Positions 7,927 to 17,296 are shown, numbered from the stretch's first letter. The stretch: 37,196 bases of DNA from Prosthecobacter sp. (GCF_014879935.1 NZ_JACSRD010000182.1:1-37196), one strand, 5' to 3'. The notes: a model not told the origin generated them from the sequence alone. Numbers and translations are program-made.

Positions 7927-7979
7927 AAAAAGCTCTCAGGAGAGCGTCGAGAGAAGAAACTCCTCGCCCTACGCTCTCC
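7927..7979 (-). terminator. Rho-independent-like terminator with a competing upstream arm
   Basis: Read on the minus strand, GCTCTC-CT-GAGAGC (7945-7932) is followed by TTTTT (7931-7927), about 100 bases after the stop of the large gene A. A segment upstream on the transcript, GGAGAGCGT (7979-7971), pairs perfectly over 9 bp with ACGCTCTCC (7947-7939), which includes the left arm of the terminator hairpin. The two pairings exclude each other, as in an attenuator, although here they sit downstream of one gene and 330 bases before the next. Confidence 0.5.
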
Positions 7980-8028
7980 GCTTTCGAGAAGAGAACGTGC
8001 AGAGGCAATTCCTGGACCACGGCAGAGG

Positions 8029-8046
8029 CGGGCATGCCCCGGTTAC
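8029..8046. repeat. Degenerate family B REP at the end of gene A
   Basis: CGGGCATGCCCCG followed by GTTAC is a shortened version of the family B hairpin (CGGGGCA...TGCCCCG then ATTAC). Its conserved end GTAAC on the minus strand contains the TAA stop codon of gene A (8045-8043). Confidence 0.45.
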
Positions 8047-11000
8047 TTCAGCGGATGCTCCTTGAGGAGCTGGTCGGTGGTGTAGAGCATCATGCGGCCG
8101 GGGTTGGCGTCGCGGATGGCTTTCACCTCGGCGGGGCTGATGGGATCGGCTTTGTTGCCGAAGTGGTTGCGGACGAAGGTGAGGACGTTGGCGATTTCCT
8201 CGTCTTTGAGCATGCCGGCGAACGGGGTCATGGGGACCTGGCCGTTGTATTCCTTGCCGCCGACCTTGATGGGGCCCATCAGTCCGTACATCGCGATCTT
8301 GATGAGGCGTTGCTTGTCGCTGGTGACCCACGGGCTGTTCACGATGCTCGGGAAGGCGGGGTCGAGACCGGCGCCGTTCGGCTGATGGCACGTCACGCAG
8401 TGCCCTTCGCGGAAATACACTTCCTGGCCGGCGGTGAACTGGGCCTTCGCGGCATCGCTGAGATGCGCAGGCGCCGGCACCGCCTTGTATTCGGGTTTCA
8501 CCACTTCGACGACACCGTTCAGGCGATCTGCGGCCGTTTGGGCGGCTGCCTTGCTCCAATCATCAAGCGGGAGCTTCGAGGCGATGGCGACGATGTTTTT
8601 CGCAGCAGGAATGTTCGGCAGCCAGCTCGCGGCCACGATGGCTTCGAGGCGCACGCGGCCGTGTTCGTCCTGCGCGGCCTTTTCGAGCAAGGCGACGTGA
8701 TCGGCGATGCGGTGCGTGTTGTAGCGCAGCACGCGCACGGCGGCGGCGCGGGCGTGGAAGTCGCTGGAGGCGAGCATCTCGCGCAGCAGGCTTTCATCAA
8801 CGGCATTGGCACCCCAGGTGACCCAGAGGGCTTCGAGCTTCGCGTGTGTGTCGTTCTGCTTCGCGGCCCAGGCTTTTGCCGCAGCGACAACTTCGCTGGC
8901 CGGATGTGCGCGCAGTTCGCGACGCGTGCGATAGCGCACACGCAGCTCGGGCTCTTTGAGGTTTTCAAAGAGTTGATCGAGCGAGGCTCCGGCGACGGGC
9001 ACAGGCTTCACGAGCGGGCGCGACGGATAGGTGATGCGGTAGATGCGGCCGTGCACATGATCGCGCAGCGGATCGCGTGCGTTGTGCTGCATGTGGCCGA
9101 TGAGCACGTTGTGCCAGTCGATGACGTAGAGGCTGCCGTCGGGTGCGAATTCGAGATCGACGGGGCGGAAGTTGCCGTCCTTGCTGACGAGCAGGTCGTG
9201 ACGGTGATCAGTCTTCCAGCCGGTGCCGTCGTCCTGGATTTTCACCTGCTTGATACCGAGGAAGCCGATGGCGTTGCAGTAGATGAGGTCGCCCTGCACT
9301 TCGTCGGGGAAGTGGCGTGACGAAACGATCTCGAGACCGCTCGTCGGACGCACCTTGTGATCTTTCGGCACGAGATCGGCGGCGGAGGGCGTCTTGCTGC
9401 CGAAGGCTGGCTTCACTCCGACGGGAAGCGCCCAGTTCATCGTGGTGCCGGAGGTGTGGAGGAGGAAATCCTGGCCCCACTGATCAAACACGAAGCCCCA
9501 CGGATTTGGAATGCTCATCTGGATCGTGCGCTCGAGCTGGCCGCGCTGCGGGCTGTAGCGATAGAAGCCGCCATCAACGCAGCGCACGGGGCCGTAGGGC
9601 GTTTCGATGTTCGAGTGAAGGAACACGCCCTCGCACATCATGAATGCCCCGCTCGGATCGGCGGTGTAGGCGCTGACGGCATGATGAGTGTCGTGCGTGT
9701 CGAAACCGCCGAGGATGATCTCCGTGCTGTCGGCCTTGTCGTCGCCGTTTGTGTCGCGAAGGAGCACGAGATTCGGCTCCTGCGAGACATAGACGCCTTC
9801 AGGTTCGAGCTCGAATCCGATCGGCAGATGCAGCTTGTCGGCGAAGACAGTTTCCTTGTCGGCCTTGCCGTCGCCATTGCTGTCCTCGTAGATGAGGATC
9901 TTGTCATCCGGCTTTGAATCGCCGGGTTTGAAATGGGGATACGCAGGCATCGTGGCGACCCACAGGCGGCCTTTGTTGTCGAAGCTCATCTGCATCGGGT
10001 TCGCCAGGTTCGGGAACTCCTTCTCGCTGGCAAAAAGCTGCACCTTGTAGCCTTCCGGCACGGTCAGGGACTTCTCGGCCTCTTCGCCATACAGATACTT
10101 CTCGCTGCCGTTTTTGACGCTCGGCACGTAGTTTGTCGGCACGGCGGGAAGCGCGTGGGTCTTGCTGTCATCGACCTTGAGGTCGGTTGTTTTGCCAGCG
10201 GTGACCTTGTGGATCAAATCATCGCGCAAAGCGGTCATCTCACGCGTCTTCCGCACTTCATCCGGATAATTCTGCGGGCCATACGGATTGTAGCGGCGTC
10301 CGTGCGCGTGCACGCCATTGAGAATGTTGTAGTCATTGTTCCACATCCAGTCCTTCTCCTTCACCGCGGCGTGGACCAGGGCCGGATCAGCCTTCGATTC
10401 ACGGCTCTGATGACCGTAGAGGCCCGTGGCGAGCCATTCGGCGACCTGCTCGTAGCCCTTGTCCGTCGGCACGAAACCGCCAGTGGTGAAGAACTCGCCG
10501 CCCTTCGAGTAAACCGCCTGCGTGGGCGAATACAGATCGATGTAGGTCAGTTTGTGCTTCTTCGCGACCTTCTCGATCGCGGCGGCATAGAGCAGCAGGT
10601 TCGAATTCTCAACATCACCCTTCGGCAGATCGCGTTTCGCGCTCTGATTTTCATAGGCGATGGGCGAGGCGAGCACAACGCGCGGCGCGGTCTTGCCGTT
10701 GTAGGCCTTGCTCAGCGTGTGCACGACCCACGCGTCGAGTTCCGCCTCGAAATTGTCCACCTTGCTCGGGCCGTCGAAAGACTCGTTGTAGCCGAAGAAA
10801 CCGACGATCGTGTCCGCCTTCAGATGCGTGAGCCACTGGTCCGGCGTGGCGTAGAAGCCCTGGCCGTTGTGGATCGTCTTGTCGGGATGAAACTTCTCCG
10901 CGCCCGGGAAGGCCCACTGCGAGGATCGAGAGGGATGCGGACGGAAACCCGGCGTGTCGCCCACATGACCCATGTTGCGGAAGAACAGGTCGCGGTCGGG

Positions 11001-12245
11001 ATAGCGAAGCTGCAGCTCCGTCTCGATGCGGCTGTACCATGTGTCGCGCTCGGCAAGACCGTTGCCAATGAGCACGATGTGCTCGCCCTTCTCCGGGGGG
11101 GCGACGTTTTGACTGCGTGCGGTGGTCGCGGTGGGGGGCTCGACAGCCGGTTGATGCGGCGCACCGGCAGGTTGTTCTTCCTTCTTCTTCTCGGCCTTCT
11201 TCGCGTCGCCCTTTTTGGCAGCCGTCTGCTTTGAAGCGTCCTCAGGAAGCCCCATCGACGGGCTGCTGCCGGTAGCGAAGTCACCCGGCTTCAGATTGCG
11301 CTGCTTGAAGTAACCTGCGTCCTTGATGAAGCCGTAGAACGTCGGGTTGAACGGATCGATGAAGGCCACCTCCGCTTTTTCCGGCACAGGAAGGCCGAGC
11401 AGGTGATGCGCGGCGTTAACGATGAGACGGCGCAGGTTTTCGTCCTGATAATCCACCGCCGCGCCCATAGTCGTGCAGAAGGAGCGGCCCTTCGTGGTCC
11501 CGTTCGGAGCCGTGTAATCATGCAGCCAGGCGATGGGCTGCATCGGCTCATTCTTCGCGCCCGTCAGGTTCTTCGACTTTGGATCGAGCGACTCCGTCAC
11601 CGCGCCACGCAGGAGGATCGTGTTGCCGTCCGCCTTCACATCCGGTGCGCCATACACATCGCTCAGTGCAAAGATCTCTCCCACGCCGCGCAGCACCTCG
11701 TTCTTCGAGTTCGCGGCCTCCACGACACTGCGCGTGCCCTCCTTTTTGTGCGCACCATGATGGCTGACCCACTTTTCGCCGAGGATTTTCAGTCCGAACT
11801 CGCTCCATTTGAAATCACCCGTCTTTGCGCCGCCAGTGAAGGCATGCGTCGCAGTGCGGAAGCCGATCACCGGCTTCCCGGCGTTCAGAAACTTCGCGAA
11901 GTGCGCCAGATCGGCGTCTGGAAGCTGGCGGAAGCGAGTGCCGATGATGAGCAGGTCCGCGTCATTAAGCTTTTCGGTGCCGCGGATGTTCTTCTGGTTG
12001 TTTGGATCGATGTAGCCGCCCTGTGGATCGGTGGGAAAGAGCACGATGCAGTTGAACCCGTGCGTCTTCGCCAAAATCTTCGCCAGCATCGGCATGGACT
12101 CCTCCGTGCGATATTCCTCGTCGCCCGCGACCAGCACGATCGTGCGCCCTTTGCCCGCGCCGACGGGGTTCGCAGCCATTTCGAGATACTCCTGGGCCGG
12201 GGCGGCCGTGGCAAGGAGTGCGAGTGAGAATAGGAGGTGCTTCAT
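8043..12245 (-). CDS. Gene A: secreted ThuA / SGNH-like / PVC dehydrogenase propeller / cytochrome c mosaic protein
   Basis: This 1,400-residue protein has a signal peptide (MKHLLFSLALLATAAPA). A ThuA-like domain (about 33-290) comes next, then a Lys/Ala/Pro linker (about 340-385), an SGNH-hydrolase-like domain (about 387-610), the PVC 'membrane-bound dehydrogenase' beta-propeller (about 728-1071) with calcium-loop-like DSNGDGKAD and DTNGDDKAD, HEAT-like repeats (about 1085-1235) and a cytochrome c domain with CVTCH (C1283, C1286, H1287). The family is thought to oxidise sugars or polyols in the periplasm and pass electrons to the C-terminal haem; the substrate is not known. In the SGNH part the usual GDS is GNG, and the late His is replaced (GGFVPTD where B and C have H), so hydrolase activity is doubtful. 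The promoter at 12272-12300 is shared with genes B, C and D. The stop lies in a REP remnant. Confidence 0.88.
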   Translation of the reverse strand: MKHLLFSLALLATAAPAQEYLEMAANPVGAGKGRTIVLVAGDEEYRTEESMPMLAKILAKTHGFNCIVLFPTDPQGGYIDPNNQKNIRGTEKLNDADLLIIGTRFRQLPDADLAHFAKFLNAGKPVIGFRTATHAFTGGAKTGDFKWSEFGLKILGEKWVSHHGAHKKEGTRSVVEAANSKNEVLRGVGEIFALSDVYGAPDVKADGNTILLRGAVTESLDPKSKNLTGAKNEPMQPIAWLHDYTAPNGTTKGRSFCTTMGAAVDYQDENLRRLIVNAAHHLLGLPVPEKAEVAFIDPFNPTFYGFIKDAGYFKQRNLKPGDFATGSSPSMGLPEDASKQTAAKKGDAKKAEKKKEEQPAGAPHQPAVEPPTATTARSQNVAPPEKGEHIVLIGNGLAERDTWYSRIETELQLRYPDRDLFFRNMGHVGDTPGFRPHPSRSSQWAFPGAEKFHPDKTIHNGQGFYATPDQWLTHLKADTIVGFFGYNESFDGPSKVDNFEAELDAWVVHTLSKAYNGKTAPRVVLASPIAYENQSAKRDLPKGDVENSNLLLYAAAIEKVAKKHKLTYIDLYSPTQAVYSKGGEFFTTGGFVPTDKGYEQVAEWLATGLYGHQSRESKADPALVHAAVKEKDWMWNNDYNILNGVHAHGRRYNPYGPQNYPDEVRKTREMTALRDDLIHKVTAGKTTDLKVDDSKTHALPAVPTNYVPSVKNGSEKYLYGEEAEKSLTVPEGYKVQLFASEKEFPNLANPMQMSFDNKGRLWVATMPAYPHFKPGDSKPDDKILIYEDSNGDGKADKETVFADKLHLPIGFELEPEGVYVSQEPNLVLLRDTNGDDKADSTEIILGGFDTHDTHHAVSAYTADPSGAFMMCEGVFLHSNIETPYGPVRCVDGGFYRYSPQRGQLERTIQMSIPNPWGFVFDQWGQDFLLHTSGTTMNWALPVGVKPAFGSKTPSAADLVPKDHKVRPTSGLEIVSSRHFPDEVQGDLIYCNAIGFLGIKQVKIQDDGTGWKTDHRHDLLVSKDGNFRPVDLEFAPDGSLYVIDWHNVLIGHMQHNARDPLRDHVHGRIYRITYPSRPLVKPVPVAGASLDQLFENLKEPELRVRYRTRRELRAHPASEVVAAAKAWAAKQNDTHAKLEALWVTWGANAVDESLLREMLASSDFHARAAAVRVLRYNTHRIADHVALLEKAAQDEHGRVRLEAIVAASWLPNIPAAKNIVAIASKLPLDDWSKAAAQTAADRLNGVVEVVKPEYKAVPAPAHLSDAAKAQFTAGQEVYFREGHCVTCHQPNGAGLDPAFPSIVNSPWVTSDKQRLIKIAMYGLMGPIKVGGKEYNGQVPMTPFAGMLKDEEIANVLTFVRNHFGNKADPISPAEVKAIRDANPGRMMLYTTDQLLKEHPLK

Positions 12246-12271
12246 GGTTGGGAAAAAACGGAAGGGGAACG

Positions 12272-12300
12272 GTTATACCGCACCAGCAGGCGGAACCGGA
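12272..12300 (-). promoter_or_regulatory. Shared promoter motif of gene A
   Basis: On the minus strand TCCGGT (12300-12295) is followed after exactly 17 bases by TATAAC (12277-12272), 26 bases before the ATG. The longer -35 block reads GTCCGGTTC. The same arrangement precedes genes B, C and D. Confidence 0.6.
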
Positions 12301-12366
12301 CAAGAAAAATTGTGCATTTGATGGATTTTCGCCGACTCGAACCGCCCCATCGCAACAGGGAGGTCG

Positions 12367-12382
12367 CGGAGCGATGTCTCCG
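12367..12382. repeat. Short hairpin abutting the stop of gene B
   Basis: CGGAG and CTCCG pair around CGATGT directly next to the TAG stop of gene B. It could be a weak terminator or the edge of another intergenic palindrome; there is no T-run. Confidence 0.35.
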
Positions 12383-12383
12383 G

Positions 12384-15300
12384 CTATTTCACATGCATCA
12401 CGCCGCGCATGATGACCCAGTGCCCGGGGAAGGTGCACACATACGGATAGTCGCCCGGATCGGCGGGCGCGGTGAAGCGCAGAGTTTCGGTGCTGTTGGG
12501 ATTCAGCAGCTTCGTGTGGTGCAGGATTTTGTCCGTCGGTGGAATGAAGTCCTTTTTGATGCCTTCGGGATCCTTCGCCATCTCATTGCCAGCCATGCCG
12601 ACCTCCTCGGCGCTACCGGGTTTGCAGATGGCGAGATTGTGCGCGGTGGCGTCGGGGTTGTTGAAGACGAGGCTCACAGGCTGGCTGTGTTTCACGCTGA
12701 ACTCGGTCTTGTCGTAGAGCATGCGCTCGCGCACGCAGTTGATGGTGATGCGGGCCACGCCGGGCTGTTTGTCGAAGGCGGTTTCCTCGGCGGTCTTCGC
12801 GCGTTCAAAGGGGCCGCGTTTGTAGTTTTTCGCAAAGGCGTCCATGAAGGCGGTGATCTTCGGATAGTCGGCGCCTTTCCAATGCTTCAGCAGCGCCTCG
12901 CTGCCGAGCGAAGTTTGCACCGCATAGGTGAGATGGTCGCCCATGGGCTTGTCGAGCACGCCGAGCACCGCATCCAGAGCCTCCTTCGTTCCAATGTAGC
13001 TGGCGGCGATGACGGCCTCCATGCGCACGATGCCATTGTCGTCAGCGGCGCGTTTGCGGAGCTGCTCGATGCGGTCCGGAAGCGCGGTGTGACGAAGCTG
13101 CTGCGTCGCGGCGGCACGCGCGTGGTGCTCGTCGCAGTTCAGCAACTCGGTGAGCAGAGCGTTGTTCTCCGCACTGATCGTGCGGTAGGTCCACATCGCC
13201 TCGGTTTGATGATGACGGAAACGTTCGTCCTTCGGATCGAGCTTTGCGACCCAGGCATCAAGCGCGGCTTTGACCTCGGCGGCATTGCGTTCATGCAGTT
13301 CGCGTTTGGCCTGATAGCGCCAGCGGTAGTGCGGGCTCTTCAGCAGATCCAGCAGCGCAGGCACCGGTGCTCCGGCGACGACGGGCAGTTCGGCGAGCTT
13401 TGCGCCTTTGGGCACGATGCGCCAGATGCGGCCGCTGGTGCGCAGACGGCGCGGATCGCGCAGCGAGTATTGGGCGTGGCCTTTGATGGGATTGTACCAG
13501 TCGCAGATGTAGAAATCGCCACGGGGGCCGGCTTTCACATCGGTGGGGATGAAGCTGAGGTTCGTGGAGAAGATGACATCGCCGAGTTTCTTCTCCTCAT
13601 AGTGGTCGTCCATCTCGATCCACTGATGCATCTCGATGTTGTTTGTGGGTTTGTACCGCGCCTTGAGGAAGCCGCCCTGCAGTTCTTGCGGCCAGAAATC
13701 GAAGTCGATGAATTCCTGTCCGCAGGTGCCGGAGTAGGCGGGCAGTTTGCCGGCACCGGGATGCTGCTCGGGATACGGTGCATTGGTGGCGTGAAAGGCG
13801 CTCGCGAAGATCGGATGGCTGGCCATGTGATGGCCCCAGTCGTCGAAGGTCACGCCCCAGGGGTTCGTGTTCGGATATCCGCCGAAAAGCGTGAGCCGCT
13901 GCGTGTCCGTGCGCAGACGAAACCAGGTGGAGTTGTCGGCGCGCTGCGGCCCGTAGGCGGTCTCGATCTGGCTGTGCTGAAAAATGGACTCGCGGAAGAT
14001 GAGATCGCCGTCCGGTGTCCACACGAAGTCATGCAGCGCATGATGCGAGTCCTCGGTGCCGAAGCCGGTGAACATCTGATGGCGGAAGTCCGCCTTGCCG
14101 TCGCCGTCGGTGTCTTTCAGGAAGATCATGTGCGGCTCGTCAGAGACATACACGCCGCCATCACCAAACTCGAAGGCGAGCGGAATGTGCAGCTTGTCGG
14201 CCCACACGGTCGATTTGTCGGCGCGACCGTCGTTGTCCGTGTCTTCAAGAATGATCAGCCGGTCATGCGGCTCCTGGCCGGGATACAGATGCGGATAAGC
14301 CTGCGACGTGCTCACCCACATGCGCCCGCGGGTGTCCCAGCGGATCTGGATCGGATTGGCGATCTCGGGGAACTGTTCCTCGCTGGCGAAGAGGTTCACC
14401 TCGAAGCGCGGGTCGATCTTGAACGCCGCGAGTTCATTCGCAGGTGTCATCCATTCATTCGCACCTCGTGACTCCTTCGTCGGTGGCATCTCCGGCACGT
14501 TTGAGTCATCGACCGCCTTGTCCTTTCCGTTAATGAGACCCCAGATGTGCTGGTCGCGATTCGCCACCATCACGTCAAAGCTGTGCATTGCCGGGAGGAA
14601 ATCGAGGTAGCCGTAATCCTTGTTGCGGTCGCCCGTGTAGTAGAAGCCGTTCAGCGGACGGTAGCGACGGAAGAACTGCCGGTTCTTGTCCGCGATGGCC
14701 GCGCGCAGTTCCGGCGTCGTCTCCGGTGCGCTGGTGTCAAAAGTGGCACGATACAAGGCATCGCCAAACACCGCGTAGCCTGCGTCTTCGAGGTGTGCGC
14801 CGTTGAAGGTCAACCCCTTCATCGCGGGAAGCATCGGCTCAAACACGTTCGCAAACCCCACCTTCTGTTCCGCCGCGACCTCGGCCATCGCCCGGGTGTA
14901 AGCGGCGAGCCGTTCGTTGTTCAAGTCCGCCGCGGGGACGTTAGTCACGTTCTCGTTGGCGATGGGAGACACGAGCACGATGCGCGGTCCCGATGTGCCG
15001 TTGTAGGCGTGCGTCTTGAGTTCCTGCAGCATTGCCGTGAGACGCTGTTTGAATTCTGGCAGCTTCTCCACGCCGCCGAAGGATTCGTTGAAGCCGAACG
15101 CGGCGAAAATCACGTCCGCCTTCTGCGCGAAGAGATGCTGGTTCAGCGTGCCAAAATTCGTCGGGCGCGGCATCAGATCCACTTCATCCGCCGACCACGC
15201 CAGCGTGCGCACCACGAGATACTTGTCTGCATGACCCTTCAGCAGCATCGCCTCAAAATGCGGAAACTGCGCTCCGCGATCAAACAGCGTGTTGCCGATG

Positions 15301-15578
15301 AAGACGACGTGGTCGCCCTTCTTCAACTCAAGCGGCAGCGTGGTGTCCACGGCGGCGGTCGCTTCCGGCAGAGGCGCCGATTTCTCGTCCATGCTGTATT
15401 GCGCCAGCGCCGGGTCCTCAGGCGGATCTTCCTTGCCGCTGGGCCGGTTCTTCGCGTCGTTCTCATTGACCGGCAGGCCGCCGACGAGTTTCCCGGGCTT
15501 TTTCGTCTGGGCGGAGGCGGGCGTCATAATGACGAGGGCGAGCGCAAGGGCGGTGAACAGTGCGGTTGGCTGGATCAT
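12384..15578 (-). CDS. Gene B: secreted SGNH-like / PVC dehydrogenase propeller / azurin-like copper protein
   Basis: The 1,064-residue protein starts with a signal peptide (MIQPTALFTALALALVIMTPASAQ). An SGNH-like domain (about 88-300, with GNT at 95-97 where GDS is expected) is followed by the PVC dehydrogenase propeller (about 389-722; DTDNDGRAD and DTDGDGKAD loops), HEAT-like repeats (about 735-905) and a C-terminal cupredoxin (about 945-1064). The copper ligands can be read directly: H980 in ATAHNL, then C1048, H1053 and M1057 with azurin's C-x4-H-x3-M spacing. It lacks the ThuA domain of A and carries copper where A has haem, so the propeller probably hands electrons to a type 1 copper site. 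The frame stays open 232 codons upstream, but that part is antisense to the cytochrome gene at 15765 and lies beyond the promoter at 15609-15637. The ATG at 15578 begins a clean signal peptide. Confidence 0.88.
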   Translation of the reverse strand: MIQPTALFTALALALVIMTPASAQTKKPGKLVGGLPVNENDAKNRPSGKEDPPEDPALAQYSMDEKSAPLPEATAAVDTTLPLELKKGDHVVFIGNTLFDRGAQFPHFEAMLLKGHADKYLVVRTLAWSADEVDLMPRPTNFGTLNQHLFAQKADVIFAAFGFNESFGGVEKLPEFKQRLTAMLQELKTHAYNGTSGPRIVLVSPIANENVTNVPAADLNNERLAAYTRAMAEVAAEQKVGFANVFEPMLPAMKGLTFNGAHLEDAGYAVFGDALYRATFDTSAPETTPELRAAIADKNRQFFRRYRPLNGFYYTGDRNKDYGYLDFLPAMHSFDVMVANRDQHIWGLINGKDKAVDDSNVPEMPPTKESRGANEWMTPANELAAFKIDPRFEVNLFASEEQFPEIANPIQIRWDTRGRMWVSTSQAYPHLYPGQEPHDRLIILEDTDNDGRADKSTVWADKLHIPLAFEFGDGGVYVSDEPHMIFLKDTDGDGKADFRHQMFTGFGTEDSHHALHDFVWTPDGDLIFRESIFQHSQIETAYGPQRADNSTWFRLRTDTQRLTLFGGYPNTNPWGVTFDDWGHHMASHPIFASAFHATNAPYPEQHPGAGKLPAYSGTCGQEFIDFDFWPQELQGGFLKARYKPTNNIEMHQWIEMDDHYEEKKLGDVIFSTNLSFIPTDVKAGPRGDFYICDWYNPIKGHAQYSLRDPRRLRTSGRIWRIVPKGAKLAELPVVAGAPVPALLDLLKSPHYRWRYQAKRELHERNAAEVKAALDAWVAKLDPKDERFRHHQTEAMWTYRTISAENNALLTELLNCDEHHARAAATQQLRHTALPDRIEQLRKRAADDNGIVRMEAVIAASYIGTKEALDAVLGVLDKPMGDHLTYAVQTSLGSEALLKHWKGADYPKITAFMDAFAKNYKRGPFERAKTAEETAFDKQPGVARITINCVRERMLYDKTEFSVKHSQPVSLVFNNPDATAHNLAICKPGSAEEVGMAGNEMAKDPEGIKKDFIPPTDKILHHTKLLNPNSTETLRFTAPADPGDYPYVCTFPGHWVIMRGVMHVK

Positions 15579-15608
15579 GGGAGAAAAGGAACGTTGGCGG
15601 TCGGGCTT

Positions 15609-15637
15609 TGTATCCCGCGCGTGGTCGCAAAACCGGA
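15609..15637 (-). promoter_or_regulatory. Shared promoter motif of gene B
   Basis: TCCGGT (15637-15632, minus strand; within GTCCGGTTTT) is followed after 17 bases by GATACA (15614-15609), 30 bases before the ATG of gene B. GCGG precedes the -10 box, as upstream of A and D. Confidence 0.6.
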
Positions 15638-15652
15638 CATGCATTTGGTGCT

Positions 15653-15706
15653 CGGGCCATTCGTGGCCCGCGTTTGATAAAGACGGGGCAGGAATGCCCC
15701 GGATAC
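15653..15706. repeat. Family B REP pair between genes B and the CydA-like cytochrome
   Basis: Two hairpins in opposite orientation occur here: CGGGCCATTCGTGGCCCG (15653-15670) and CGGGGCAGGAATGCCCCG (15684-15701), the second followed by GATAC. They match the family B elements around RAYT2 at 27.4-28.2 kb. They sit in the divergent spacer between genes B and the cytochrome. Confidence 0.7.
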
Positions 15707-15764
15707 GCTGCTGCGGGGATTTGCCGCATTTCCAAAGTCTGGGGGATGACGAATCCATGGCGTC

Positions 15765-17213
15765 ATGGACTTCCCTTCTTTCTACATGGATCACCTCGCG
15801 GGTGGTCGGCTGATCATTGGGCTCATCGCGAGCCTGCATGTGCTCATCAATCATCCGCTGGCGGTGGGGGCGTATCCGCTGCTGACGTGGATGGAGTGGT
15901 GGGCGCATAAGAACAACCGGCCGGACATCGACCGGCTGGCGTATCGCATCACTTTCATCGTTTTCATCGTCACGACGACCGTGGGGGCGATGACAGGGGT
16001 GGGGATCTGGCTTTCGACGTCGCTGTTTGCGCCGTTTGCGATCGGATCGCTGCTGCGGGTGTTTTTCTGGGGCTGGTTCGCGGAGTGGCTGGTCTTCATC
16101 AGCGAGGTGGGGCTCATCTGCTGGTGGTTCCTGAGCTGGAAGAAGGCGGACACGGCGGAGAAGAAGAAAAAGCACATCAAGATCGGCGTGGCGCTGAGCA
16201 TCATGTCGTGGCTCACGATGGCGCTGATCGTGGCGGTGCTCGGGTTCATGATGAAGCCGGGCGAGTGGAATCAAACGCGGGCGTTCATCGACGCGATGAC
16301 GAATCCGCTCTACGCTCCGCAGCTTGGCTTCCGCACGTTCTTCGCGCTGATGACAGCGGCGGTCTTCATTTGGTTCGCAGCGTTCTTTTTCACGAAAAAG
16401 ACCACGGTGGGCGATGATCAGCCGCGCAGCCTGCGTCGCTGGATCGTGTATCGCATGTCACACGTCGTGCTGGTGAGCTTGCTGGGCGTGTTTTTGTTCG
16501 GGACGTGGTATTGGAACTGCATCCCGGAGACGATGAAGGCGAACAGCTCCGTGGCGCTGCTGACGCAGGAGTTCATGAGCTGGCACGGGCAGTTTCAGTC
16601 GCTGCTCGGCTGGACGATCATCGCCTTTGTCGTCATCGGCATCGGTGGGCTAAGCGATACCTTCACGCTGCCGCGCTGGGCGCTGCTGATCCCGAGTTTC
16701 ATGGGCATCTGGCTGCTGGGGCACTTTGAGCGGGCGCGTGAGTTCATGCGCAAGCCCTGGGTCATCGGCGAATACATGTATTCAAATGGCATCCACAAAG
16801 ACGAGCTGGCCTTTTTGCAAAGCGAGGGCCTCCTCAAACACGCGACGTATGTGAAACACCGCGAGGTGACGGACGCGAACAAGGTCGAGTGTGGCAAGGA
16901 TGTCTTCATGCTCACCTGCTCCCGCTGCCACAGCACCACGGGGCTGAACAGCGTGCTCGACAAATTCACCGCCATGTATGGCGCGGACAAACCGTGGGAC
17001 CCCGCAGGCATGACGCTCTTCATCAAAGGCATGCACCAGACGCGCACCTTCATGCCGCCCTTCCCCGGCAATGACAAGGAGGCCGAGGCACTCGTCGCCT
17101 ACCTGCTCCAGCTCCGCGAGAAGCCCGAGACGCTCCACGGCGTGCAAACCGAGGGCATCGTGATCGCGCCGCAACCGAAGGAGCCTGCGATGACGGCGAG
17201 TGCGATGAAGTGA
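15765..17213 (+). CDS. CydA-like polytopic membrane protein fused to cytochrome c (1)
   Basis: The 482-residue protein has about eight transmembrane segments (roughly 13-38, 62-82, 100-122, 142-166, 190-214, 232-254, 285-305, 310-328). It ends in a c-type haem domain with CSRCH (C385, C388, H389) and a likely axial Met in RTFMPPFPGN. The first helix contains SLHVLINHPLAVGAYPL, which recalls the haem-binding first helix of cytochrome bd subunit I; this relationship is my inference. It probably passes electrons between the quinone pool and a periplasmic carrier. A second protein of the same plan is at 24128. The ATG at 15765 is preferred, and an ATG 7 bases upstream is out of frame. It is divergent from gene B and separated from it by REPs. 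Confidence 0.75.
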   Translation: MDFPSFYMDHLAGGRLIIGLIASLHVLINHPLAVGAYPLLTWMEWWAHKNNRPDIDRLAYRITFIVFIVTTTVGAMTGVGIWLSTSLFAPFAIGSLLRVFFWGWFAEWLVFISEVGLICWWFLSWKKADTAEKKKKHIKIGVALSIMSWLTMALIVAVLGFMMKPGEWNQTRAFIDAMTNPLYAPQLGFRTFFALMTAAVFIWFAAFFFTKKTTVGDDQPRSLRRWIVYRMSHVVLVSLLGVFLFGTWYWNCIPETMKANSSVALLTQEFMSWHGQFQSLLGWTIIAFVVIGIGGLSDTFTLPRWALLIPSFMGIWLLGHFERAREFMRKPWVIGEYMYSNGIHKDELAFLQSEGLLKHATYVKHREVTDANKVECGKDVFMLTCSRCHSTTGLNSVLDKFTAMYGADKPWDPAGMTLFIKGMHQTRTFMPPFPGNDKEAEALVAYLLQLREKPETLHGVQTEGIVIAPQPKEPAMTASAMK

Positions 17214-17296
17214 GTTTCAAGTCATCACCACATCGTCTTCCTCAGCCACTCGATCAGATGGAGGGGCGATTTGCAAAGTGCTTGTCCTTGTTCGCC

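Larger units (their letters stand above)
7595..8042. other. Gene-free stretch of about 450 bases
   Basis: No convincing gene lies here. It holds a hairpin (GTGCTCCA and TGGAGCAC, about 7649-7669) overlapping the second TGGAGCACTCCA copy, a minus-strand terminator with a competing upstream arm (7927-7979), and a degenerate family B REP at its right end. Predicted reading frames across it are antisense shadows of the large gene at 8043. Confidence 0.6.

Noticed and set aside
12237..14471. Long plus-strand open frames over genes A and B (also 9933-11234, 7803-9320, 4162-5694)
   Set aside because: They are antisense to well-supported genes and have low-complexity translations with no motif.
15579..16274. 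Upstream extension of gene B by 232 codons
   Set aside because: It runs antisense through the CydA-like cytochrome and past the promoter, is Arg/His-rich, and the ATG at 15578 opens a standard signal peptide.
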